Assembly (NCBI GenBank): GCA_027623615.1
Contig: JAQBVH010000262.1
Span: 1 to 5,619 of the forward strand
DNA length: 5,619 bases
Direction: 5' to 3'
DNA from: Planctomycetota bacterium
GTDB lineage: Bacteria; Planctomycetota; UBA1135; GCA-002686595
Translations under genes and position numbers: made by a program
Part shown: positions 1 through 5,619 of the stretch, one piece after another
Position numbering within the stretch: position 1 is the first letter of the stretch
Layout: the number at the start of each line of letters is the position of its first letter
Notes under the pieces: model-generated
What the model was told of the DNA's origin: nothing
The model's database searches: none
Seen by the model: the letters and a program-made list of their open reading frames with translations, nothing else

Positions 1-158
1 GGCCCGGCACTTTCTGGAGATTCGGTTCCGGGTCCCGCTAGCCCTTGACGCGGAGAAGGCGCCTGATCCCCGACGGCTGCCCTACCACCGCGACCGAGTT
101 GTGGGCACTCGGGCCTGGGGGTAAGTTCGAGTCATCCCATTCGGCAGGACAGATCTCC
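1..158. other. Leader region without a supported gene
   Basis: I see no convincing gene here. One plus frame is open from base 2 to a TAA at 122-124, and a minus frame is open from 160 to 38, but both have poorer third-position GC than the real genes nearby and neither resembles a known protein. The stretch probably holds the 5' leader and promoter of the secreted-protein gene starting at 159, and possibly the extreme end of an upstream gene. A TTGACG hexamer at 45-50 has no good -10 partner. No tRNA-like T-arm or repeat was found. Confidence 0.4.
146..149 (+). promoter_or_regulatory. Ribosome binding site of the secreted-protein gene
   Basis: AGGA lies nine bases before the ATG at 159. It supports that start over an in-frame upstream ACG/GTG-type extension toward base 45, which would add 38 residues before the signal peptide. 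Confidence 0.5.
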
Positions 159-1244
159 ATGAACCACTTCACCTCTCGCGTCGGGATGCTCGTCTTCCTC
201 GGCGCCTTGTCGTTCGCACAGCAGAGCTGGCAGGACGGTTTCGAGGGGTACGCGCCGGGCACCAAGCTCGATGGAGTCGGCGGCTGGCGCGGCTTCAACG
301 GCCAGGCCAACAACCGCGCAGTGGTCTCGGCCGCGAAGGCCTTCACGGGCTCCCAATCGATCGAGCTCAAGCCGGACGCCGACATCGTGCAGGAGCTCGA
401 GGGGCCGGTCGCCGGTCGCTGGACCGTGCTCGCCCACGTGTACGTTCCCTCGACGGCCACGAAGAACTCGGCCTTCGTCCTCTTCAACCGCTACGAGGTG
501 GCCGGACCCAAGCGCTGGGCGGGGCAGATCATCTTCGACAGTAGCCTGGGCCAGTGCTTCATCTACGACGGCGCCAACCATCCGAAGCGCACCACCCTCG
601 AGACCGACCGCTGGGTGCCGATCCGTTTCGAAATCGACCTCGACATCGACTGGGCCGACGTCTACTACGACGGCACGTTCATCGCGGGCTACGTCTGGAG
701 CGCAGGGGTCTTCGGCCAGAACAACAACGGCCGGCGCTCGATCGCTGCCGTAGACCTGGTTCGCGATCCGGTCGTCGGAGGAGCCTCGGTCTTCTTCGAC
801 GCGATCCAGGTGACCTATCGGGGCGGTGGCTTCGTTGGCACCCGCTTCTGCTCTCCCGCCGTGGCGAACAGCACGGGGCTGCCGGGCACGCTGACCGCCT
901 TCGGCTCGACACAGGCGCCGGGGGATCAACCGCTGCGCCTGCACGCGGCCGGCCTGCCGCCGGGCGCGCCGTTGTTCCTCCTGGTTGCGCGCAACGAGGA
1001 CCTCCTGCCGAACGCGTTCGGGGGGCAGGGGACCCTCTGTCTCGGAGCACCGATCGGCAACGCCGTCTTCAGCTACGCGGACGGCGTCGGGCGCGCTGCC
1101 CTGGACATCGACGCGAACGGGCTCCCCTTCGGCGGCGGCTACGCGATCAAGCCCGGCGAGACCTGGAGGTTCCAGGTCCTCTATCGGGACCGGAACCCGG
1201 GCTCCACGACGAACCTGACGGACGCGGTCGCGGTCTCGTTCTGA
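159..1244 (+). CDS. Secreted jelly-roll-like protein with planctomycete-type C-terminal domain
   Basis: This encodes 361 residues. The start at 159 is chosen because it gives a clean signal peptide: a basic N-terminus, a hydrophobic core MLVFLGALSFA (residues 10-20) and a likely cut before QQSWQD. Residues about 24-226 are rich in beta strands and aromatics (DGFEGYAPGT, GGWRGFNGQ, later DWADVYYDGTFIAGY). They resemble the concanavalin/LamG-like fold of carbohydrate-binding or lyase-related secreted proteins, but I see no catalytic motif. Residues about 227-361 form a second domain starting GTRFCSPAVANSTGLPG and ending in GETWRFQVLYRD...LTDAVAVSF. From memory, this unnamed domain recurs at the C-terminus of many secreted proteins in some planctomycetes. 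It contains Cys231 and Cys294, which may pair as a disulfide. The gene is complete, a strong hairpin follows, and no operon partner is visible. The exact function is unknown; surface glycan binding is an inference. Confidence 0.9.
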   Translation: MNHFTSRVGMLVFLGALSFAQQSWQDGFEGYAPGTKLDGVGGWRGFNGQANNRAVVSAAKAFTGSQSIELKPDADIVQELEGPVAGRWTVLAHVYVPSTATKNSAFVLFNRYEVAGPKRWAGQIIFDSSLGQCFIYDGANHPKRTTLETDRWVPIRFEIDLDIDWADVYYDGTFIAGYVWSAGVFGQNNNGRRSIAAVDLVRDPVVGGASVFFDAIQVTYRGGGFVGTRFCSPAVANSTGLPGTLTAFGSTQAPGDQPLRLHAAGLPPGAPLFLLVARNEDLLPNAFGGQGTLCLGAPIGNAVFSYADGVGRAALDIDANGLPFGGGYAIKPGETWRFQVLYRDRNPGSTTNLTDAVAVSF

Positions 1245-1251
1245 GGTCGCA

Positions 1252-1289
1252 GGCCCCCTCTCAGCCGCCCGGACCCCTGAGGGGGGGCC
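1252..1289 (+). terminator. Strong GC hairpin after the secreted-protein gene
   Basis: GGCCCCCTCTCAG (1252-1264) pairs with CTGAGGGGGGGCC (1277-1289) over 13 positions, with one G-U wobble and a 12-base loop. It begins eight bases after the TGA at 1242-1244. There is no U-tract directly after the stem; the first T-run, ATTTTCCC, is about 20 bases further on. It is therefore either a hairpin that terminates without a canonical U-tract or a 3'-end stabiliser. It separates the secreted-protein gene from the Fur-type promoter downstream. Confidence 0.6.
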
Positions 1290-1325
1290 GAGCGGCTCCC
1301 GTAGGGGGCGATTTTCCCAAGTGCG

Positions 1326-1344
1326 ATTGAGAATCAGTCTCAAT
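1326..1344. promoter_or_regulatory. Fur-box-like palindrome
   Basis: ATTGAGAATCAGTCTCAAT is an inverted repeat with 7-bp perfect arms (ATTGAGA/TCTCAAT) around a 5-bp centre. Against the 7-1-7 Fur consensus TGATAATnATTATCA, bases 1328-1342 (TGAGAAT-C-AGTCTCA) match 11 of 14 arm positions. It stands out as an AT-rich island in very GC-rich surroundings and lies 62 bases before the start of the small Cys-rich ORF. It overlaps the proposed -35 element, so binding would be expected to repress when iron is replete. Other Fur-family regulators (Zur, PerR) have related operators and cannot be excluded. Confidence 0.65.
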
Positions 1345-1355
1345 TAGGATAGGCT
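1327..1355 (+). promoter_or_regulatory. Possible promoter of the small Cys-rich gene
   Basis: TTGAGA (1327-1332) and TAGGCT (1350-1355) are 17 bases apart and resemble sigma70 -35/-10 elements (TTGACA/TATAAT) with modest similarity. TAGGAT at 1345-1350 is an alternative -10, but it has no -35 at proper spacing. The -35 lies inside the Fur-like palindrome, the usual geometry for Fur repression. A transcript from here would have a leader of roughly 45 bases. Confidence 0.35.
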
Positions 1356-1406
1356 TGCCTGCCGACCTGAGGAGAGGCCCTCCAGCGAGAGCCCCCAGGC
1401 AGAGAC

Positions 1407-1508
1407 ATGGGCAAGAAGCAGACAGCCAAGAAGCCGAAGAAGAAGTGCTGTGACAAGCCGCTGCGCAAGATGTGCACGCGCTGTCCGCGGCGCCGTGGCT
1501 TGGCCTAG
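1407..1508 (+). CDS. Small basic four-cysteine peptide, likely iron-regulated
   Basis: This is a 33-residue ORF starting MGKKQTAKKPKKK and continuing CCDKPLRKMCTRCPRRRG. Fourteen of 33 residues are Lys or Arg. The four cysteines (Cys14, Cys15, Cys23, Cys26) form a CC-x7-CxxC pattern suited to binding one metal ion (Zn or Fe), so I would expect a soluble metal- or nucleic-acid-binding peptide. There is no signal peptide or membrane segment. A weak AGG at 1397-1399 sits seven bases before the ATG. Support for translation is the Fur-like operator and promoter just upstream and the motif-like cysteine spacing. I have a vague recollection of similar tiny Lys-rich CCxK...CxxCP proteins annotated as hypothetical in other bacteria. 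Its TAG overlaps the stop of the convergent minus-strand gene. The function is unknown. It could be a chance ORF, since its length alone proves nothing. Confidence 0.6.
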   Translation: MGKKQTAKKPKKKCCDKPLRKMCTRCPRRRGLA

Positions 1509-1518
1509 CAGTCCTGCT

Positions 1519-1536
1519 GGGAGTCGGCAGACTCCC
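1519..1536. terminator. Hairpin at the convergent gene ends
   Basis: GGGAGTC (1519-1525) and GACTCCC (1530-1536) form a perfect 7-bp stem with a GGCA loop. TGCT/AGCA can extend it past a two-base bulge. It begins 11 bases after the small peptide stop and sits within the last codons of the minus-strand gene. Neither side has a T-tract, so a role in ending the small transcript is only a possibility. Confidence 0.3.
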
Positions 1537-1793
1537 ACAGCATGGTCTGGCGGAAGCGGCCCTGCGTGAGGACGGACAGGGGCAGACTGAAACCCCAGAA
1601 CCCGCCGACGAGCTCCGCTGCGAGCTCGACCTCCAGGTCCAGGCTCACCTCGATCGGACGCTGGAGGCTCTTGGACCCGGTCAGCCAACCGTCACCCAGG
1701 GCGTGCAGCTGAAAGACCGTCTCACGGTCGAGCTCGAAGTGGACCGCGCGGCTGTTGAGATCGAGCTGAGCGTCGTCGACCTCCTCTCCCAGG

Positions 1794-1814
1794 TCGATCC
1801 TCGATCCGGATCGA
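1794..1814. repeat. 7-bp tandem duplication next to its inverted copy
   Basis: The plus strand reads TCGATCC-TCGATCC-GGATCGA: two direct copies (1794-1807) followed by an inverted copy (1808-1814). The second and third units make a perfect 14-bp palindrome. Seven bases is not a multiple of three, so the extra copy shifts the frame of the minus-strand gene that spans it. The arrangement is a plausible slippage or template-switch hotspot. Confidence 0.85.
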
Positions 1815-1945
1815 GAACCCGATGGTGTCGTCCTGCTCCCGCTTCCGCCGCAGCACGAGGCGTGGGTCGTCCGGGCGTGGGCGAGCGAGCGGTGAGCGTG
1901 GCCCAGGCGGGCCGCTCGAGACGGGCGAGCTCCCGGTGCGGATTC

Positions 1946-2782
1946 CTAGGAGGCGGCCGCGGTCCCGAACATCGAGCGCAGGTACTCCAGGCTCTCGCGG
2001 GCGATGCGCTCGGCGCCCGGCTCGTAGTCGAAGACCTCGACCGACAGCCAGCCGTCGTAGCCCACGTCCTCGAGGGCAGCCCGAATGGGGGCGTAGTCGA
2101 CCGCGCCCATGCCGGGGCCGAGCAGGCACGGGTCGTTGGCGTGGAAGTAGTGCAGGTCCGCCGCGCTGGCGCGGATGACGGCGTCGATGGGCTCGCTCTC
2201 GTAGCTCATCGCGTTGACGTCCAGGTGCAGGCGGCAGGCGGGATGGTCGACCAGCTTCACGAAGTCCCGGCCCTCGGCGGCCGACGACAGGAAGTTCGTG
2301 TAGCTGGGCGGCAGGGGCTCCATGGCCACCGTCACGCCGACCTCGCCGGCGACCGCGCAGATCTCGCGCACCGCGTCGGCGGCGCGCCTGGTCGCCTCGG
2401 CGCGATCCCAGCCGTCGTCGAGGCTGCGCTGGGCGGGGCTGCCCCAGACGAGCACCTCGCCCTGCATGTCCGCGCAAAGCCGCGCGAGGTGCTGGACGAA
2501 CCCCACCGTGCGCGCGCGCACAGCGTCGTCGGGCGTGGTCAAGTGTAGACCCTTGGGCTCGAGCAGGAGCCAGTGCAGGCCGGTCACCTCGAGCCCCGCC
2601 GCGCGCACGGTCTCCCCGATCCGCTTGGCGTCGGCGGCGGTCATGCTGCTCGGGTCCTGGGCGAGGGTGAAGGGCGCGAGCTCGAGCCCCTCGTATCCGA
2701 CCTCCGCGGCGTGGGCGCAGGTCGTCTCCAGGGTCCAGCCCCGATCGGACTGGTAGGTCTCGTTGCAGATCGCGAACTTCAT
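1946..2782 (-). CDS. Sugar phosphate isomerase/epimerase family TIM-barrel protein
   Basis: This encodes 278 residues, the normal length for the AP-endonuclease-2-like TIM-barrel family (IolI, Hyi, ketose 3-epimerases). The N-terminal strand MKFAICNETY and the segment AAEVGYEGLEL (residues 25-35) are typical. Predicted metal ligands and catalytic acids follow in family order: Glu155 (AMEPLPP), Asp188 (LHLDVNAM), His214 (YFHANDP) and Glu249 (LSVEVF). These members isomerise or epimerise sugars, inososes or related keto compounds using a divalent metal. The specific substrate cannot be read from sequence. There is no signal peptide, so it should be cytoplasmic. The start is set by the MKFAI motif and by AGGA (TCCT at 2792-2795 on the plus strand), nine bases upstream with a C6 run between. 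An open frame continues upstream into the dehydrogenase region but is antisense to it. The dehydrogenase gene is divergent, 60 bases away. Confidence 0.93.
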   Translation of the reverse strand: MKFAICNETYQSDRGWTLETTCAHAAEVGYEGLELAPFTLAQDPSSMTAADAKRIGETVRAAGLEVTGLHWLLLEPKGLHLTTPDDAVRARTVGFVQHLARLCADMQGEVLVWGSPAQRSLDDGWDRAEATRRAADAVREICAVAGEVGVTVAMEPLPPSYTNFLSSAAEGRDFVKLVDHPACRLHLDVNAMSYESEPIDAVIRASAADLHYFHANDPCLLGPGMGAVDYAPIRAALEDVGYDGWLSVEVFDYEPGAERIARESLEYLRSMFGTAAAS

Positions 2783-2842
2783 GGGGGGCCATCCTAACGG
2801 TGGGGCCTCGCGCCGTGCGGGCCGCGCCCGCACCATGGGGTG
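2783..2842. promoter_or_regulatory. Divergent intergenic region
   Basis: These sixty bases separate the divergent isomerase and dehydrogenase start codons, so both promoters must lie here or inside the opposing gene. I see no clear -35/-10 pair. On the minus side there is AGGA plus a C6 run before the isomerase ATG. On the plus side a two-codon ORF ATG-GGG-TGA (2835-2843) overlaps the dehydrogenase ATG as TGATG, and no separate Shine-Dalgarno sequence is evident. Confidence 0.4.
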
Positions 2843-5619
2843 ATGCTCTCCGCGATCCTCGCCCTCGCGCCGCTGTTCGACGATCCCCAGATCCGCGAGG
2901 CCACGGCCAGCGCGTCCCAGGAGGGCAATCCGCTGCAGCACCTGTGGGACGGGGACCTCGACACGCGTTGGGCGGCGGAGGGTCGTCCGTGGATCGAGAT
3001 CAGCTTCGATCGTCTGCTCGAGATCAGCGCGTTCGAGATCGCGCCGTACCTCAGTGAGGAGCGTGAGTACCGCTTCGTGCTGCAGGTCCCCGCGGGCGAG
3101 GGCTGGCGACCGGCCGGCACTCTGCACAGCGTGCGCGCGGCGCATGGACTGCAACTGGTCCCGCTTCCCGAGCCGATCTCCACCGCGCGGCTGCGCATCG
3201 CGTGCCAGGGCAACAACGCGAACGACTGGAACACCTACTACGAGCTGCGCTTCCCCGGCGTGCAGCCGCCCGCTCCTCCGCCGGCGCCAACCGTTCCGCG
3301 CCCCTCGAACCTGCCCACGCGCATGGGGCTCGTGGCGGAGGTCTTCGCGGAGAACCCGATGCTCGCCAGCCCGGTCGCTGTGCACGTGGACCCGAGCGGC
3401 GCCGTGTTCGTGACCGAGACCCAGCGGCGCAAGAAGCAGAACCTCGACATCCGCAACAACGCGGACTGGATCGACGTCGAGCTGGCCCTCGGCTCGGTGG
3501 CGGAGAAGGAGGCGTTCCTGCGCGCCAACCTGACCCCCGAGCGCAGCGAGGAGAACCGGCGCCGCGTCGACGACTACAACAAGGATGGCTCCCACGACTG
3601 GCGCGACCTGATGGCCGTGCCCGACAGGGTGCACCGGTTGGTGGACGTCGATGGCGACGGCGGCGCGGACGAGGCGACGGTCTACGCGGACGACCTCGCC
3701 GGGGTGGTCAGCGGCGTCGCCGCCGGCGTGTTCGCGCACCGCGGCGAGGTGTTCGTGACCCAGTGCCCGGACGTGTACCGCTACCGCGACACGGACGGAG
3801 ATGGGCGCGCGGACGAGCGCGACGCGATCGCGAGTGGGTTCGGGGTGCACATCGCCTATGGCGGTCACAACATGCACGGGCTGATCGTCGGGCCGGATGG
3901 ACGCCTGTACTGGTCGATCGGCGACATCGCCTCCGATCACCATCCCTGGGAGGGCGCGGTCTTCCGCTGCTGGCCCGACGGCAGCGAGTTCGAGGTGTTT
4001 GCGCGGGGGCTGCGCAATCCCCAGGAGCTGGCCTTCGACGAGTACGGCGACCTCTTCACCGGCGACAACGACGGGGACTTCGGCGACCGCGAGCGCTGGG
4101 TGCACGTCCTCGCCGGCGCCGACTACGGCTGGCGCATGAACTTCCAGCTGCAGACCCAGAGCTGGGGCGCGCCGACCGGCAACTACTCGGTGTGGATCGA
4201 GGACGGCCTCTGGAGGCCGCCCTTCGAGGGCCGCGCGGCCTACGCGCAGCCGCCGGTCGCGAACATCCAGGACGGGCCGTGCGGCCTGACCTACTACCCG
4301 GGCATCGGGCTCGACGAGAGCTTCGACGGGACCTTCTTCCTGGCGCACTTTCGTGGCGGCACGAACTCCAGCGTGCGGCGTCTGCGCAACGGCGGGTGCG
4401 ACCCACCGGCTCGTCGAGGACGAGGAGGTCGTCGGCGGCATCGCGGTGACCGGGCTCGACTTCGGATCGGACGGCGCGCTCTACCTCTGCGATTGGATCA
4501 ACGGCTGGGACGTGAAGCCGGAGGGCAAGCTGCACCGGGTCTTCGATCCCACGCGCGCGCAGCACCCGGGGCGGATCGCGACCCAGCTGCTCCTGGCGCA
4601 AGACTGGAGCGCGGTCCCGCTCGAAGTGCTCGGCGACCTGCTCGGTGCGCCGAGCTTCGACGTGCGCCTCGAGGCGCAACACGAGCTCGTCGCCCGGGGG
4701 CCCGAGACCGCGAAGCTATTGGGCTACGGCCTGAAGGACCCGGACGAGCGGGTCGCGCGGCACGCGCTCTGGGCACTCGCCCAGCTGGCGCGGGAGGACG
4801 ACAGCCTGTGCGACCTCGTGGGGTCGGCCATGCACGATCCGCGCGAGGAGATGCGCGCCCAGGCAGCGCGCGCCGTGGGCGAGCTCGCGTTCGCGCCTGC
4901 AGCGCCTACCCTCGTGGACCTTGCGAGCGCGGAAGAGCACCCGCGGCCGCTGTACCAGCAGCTCATCGCGCTCTCACGGCTGGGCGTGCCCGAGGCCGTG
5001 CCGATTGCGCTGGACATCCTCAGCGACGAGGCCAGCGACCCCGCGCTGCGCCACGGCTGCATGCTGGTCCTGCACGCGTGCGCCGATCGACGTCACCTGG
5101 CTCAGCTGCGCACCCACCAGTCGCGGGCCGTGCGGTTGGCTGCGGTGGTCGCCCTGCGTCGTCATGCTGACCGATGGGTGGGCCTGTTCCTCGATGATCC
5201 GGACCCGGACGTCGTGCTCGAGGCGGCGCGCGCGATCCATGACGAGCCGATCGCGGAGGCGACGGGTCTTCTGGCCAGGCTCGCGGACCGCCCGCTCGAG
5301 CGCGACGCGCTCACCCGACGCGTGCTTGCCGCGAACCTGACCCTGGGGGATTTCGCGGCGGCCGAACGGGTGGCAGCCCTCGCCGCTCGACCGGAGCTCT
5401 CGACCGCCATGCGGGCCGAGGCCCTCGCGATCCTGGCCGACTGGGAGCGGCCGAACGCGCGGGATCGCGTGACCGGCGCGTGGCGGCCCAAGGAGTTCAC
5501 GCCGAGGGACGGCCTGCTCGTCCGCGACGCCCTGCGCGCGCGCCTGGCGGCCCTGCTCGGCGGGCCGCCCGAGGTGCAGGCGCCTGCGGCGGGAATGGCC
5601 CAGAAGTTCGGCATGCGGG
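2843..5619 (+). CDS. PVC-type sugar dehydrogenase-like protein with discoidin and HEAT regions (frameshifted, 3' partial)
   Basis: About 925 residues lie in the window after correcting one frameshift, and the gene runs off the end. Residues 1-12 are a short hydrophobic, weakly signal-like segment. Residues 17-137 resemble an F5/8 type C (discoidin) carbohydrate-binding domain (LWDGDLDTRWAAEG, then WIEISFDRLLEISAFEI). A Pro-rich linker follows (about 140-156). From 162 there is a beta-propeller of the planctomycete membrane-bound dehydrogenase family, related to soluble PQQ glucose dehydrogenases: GGHNMHGLIVGPDGRLYWSI, RNPQELAFDEYGDLFTGDND, ADYGWRMNF. It carries Asp-rich Ca-binding-like loops at D244, D268, D316 and D408. 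From about residue 582, helical HEAT-type repeats run to the edge (RVARHALWALAQL, MRAQAARAVGELA). These proteins usually end in a cytochrome c domain, which would lie beyond the window. ATG 2843 is preferred to the adjacent GTG 2840. Frames join at the GGG run 4394-4396: one base fewer gives NGGATHRLVEDEEVVGG. The likely role is periplasmic sugar oxidation. Confidence 0.88.
4394..4396 (+). other. Frameshift site in the dehydrogenase gene
   Basis: Up to RLRNGG the gene uses the frame of the ATG at 2843. Past this point that frame turns into Arg-rich, low-complexity sequence and stops at 5170. The next frame gives typical family sequence (LDFGSDGALYLCDWINGWDV) and stays open to the window end. 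Removing one G of this GGG joins the two exactly. The cause is a 1-bp insertion, either real or a homopolymer sequencing error. Confidence 0.88.

Larger units (their letters stand above)
1505..1856 (-). pseudogene. Frameshifted small gene of unknown function
   Basis: On the minus strand, a coding-like segment from about 1856 (GTG; ...REQDDTIGFSIRI) changes frame near 1800 and continues as a coherent protein to a TAG at 1507-1505 (DLGEEVDDAQLDLNSRAV, later GGFWGFSLPLSVL). The break coincides with a tandem 7-bp duplication at 1794-1807. Dropping one copy gives FSIRIDLGEEVDD without a break and a 114-residue product. The restored protein looks like a soluble beta-rich domain (alternating V/L/E, several F/W) with no signal peptide, and I do not recognise its family. 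The start is uncertain: GTG at 1856 has no clear ribosome site, and the true N-terminus may lie further upstream, where another 4-bp repeat (GAGCGAGC, 1883-1890) could hide a second shift. It is downstream of the isomerase gene on the same strand with a gap of about 90 bases, so it may have been its operon partner. A sequencing or assembly error is an alternative to true inactivation. Confidence 0.5.

Noticed and set aside
2..124. Possible 3' end of an upstream gene (open frame to TAA at 122-124)
   Set aside because: It is only about 40 codons, with weak third-position bias and no recognisable sequence; it cannot be told from chance.
132..1343. A 403-codon minus-strand frame opposite the secreted protein
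   Set aside because: Its composition is a GC-rich shadow (very many Arg, Val, Glu) with no recognisable domain; the plus strand has a signal peptide and a known-type C-terminal domain.
1344..1688. A 114-codon minus-strand frame across the Fur-box region
   Set aside because: It lies in a different frame from the coherent minus-strand protein, is low-complexity, and runs through the operator and promoter region.
1472..2548. A long plus-strand frame (358 codons) across the broken gene and the isomerase
   Set aside because: It is the mirror of minus-strand coding sequence, has low-complexity composition and overlaps the isomerase antisense.
1505..2782. Stop-codon readthrough joining the isomerase to the downstream protein, which share a frame
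   Set aside because: The intervening roughly 45 codons are Arg/Ser/His-rich, unlike protein sequence, and the 7-bp duplication explains the downstream frame better.
1946..4441. An 831-codon minus-strand frame extending far upstream of the isomerase
   Set aside because: The part beyond 2782 is antisense to the clearly coding dehydrogenase and has no family-like sequence; the isomerase family starts at MKFAI.
1..5619. tRNA, rRNA, CRISPR arrays, insertion sequences
   Set aside because: No cloverleaf-like arms, spaced direct repeats, transposase-like ORF or terminal inverted repeats were seen on either strand.

Overview
The window is GC-rich, with strong G/C preference at third codon positions. 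It carries gene types typical of Planctomycetota: a secreted jelly-roll-like protein with a C-terminal domain that opens FCSPAVANSTG, and a very large PVC-type sugar dehydrogenase-like protein with HEAT repeats. I infer a planctomycete, perhaps from the Saltatorellus-like marine lineages. This rests on family recall, not a search.

Layout. Positions 1-158 are a leader with no gene I can support. Positions 159-1244 (+) encode a 361-residue secreted protein, followed by a strong GC hairpin at 1252-1289. Next is a short AT-rich island with a Fur-box-like palindrome (1326-1344) overlapping a possible promoter, about 60 bases upstream of a 33-codon ORF (1407-1508, +). That ORF encodes a very basic four-cysteine peptide (CC...CxxC). 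It converges on a broken minus-strand gene (1505-1856), and the two stop codons share one CTAG. The broken gene's frame is interrupted by a 7-bp tandem duplication; removing one copy restores a 114-residue protein. Upstream of it on the same strand is an intact sugar phosphate isomerase/epimerase-like TIM barrel (1946-2782, -). Only 60 bases away and divergent is a long plus-strand gene (2843 to past the window end): signal-like N-terminus, discoidin-like domain, Pro-rich linker, beta-propeller dehydrogenase domain and HEAT-type helices. It has a single-base frameshift at a GGG run (4394-4396).

The isomerase and dehydrogenase look like a divergent carbohydrate-processing pair, one cytoplasmic and one exported. 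The secreted jelly-roll-like protein would fit the same surface or polysaccharide theme. The Fur-box/small-peptide unit appears to be an independent iron-responsive insert between them. It is the least explained and most interesting element here. Two separate frame disruptions in 5.6 kb suggest either real gene decay or slippage, or errors in a draft or metagenomic assembly.
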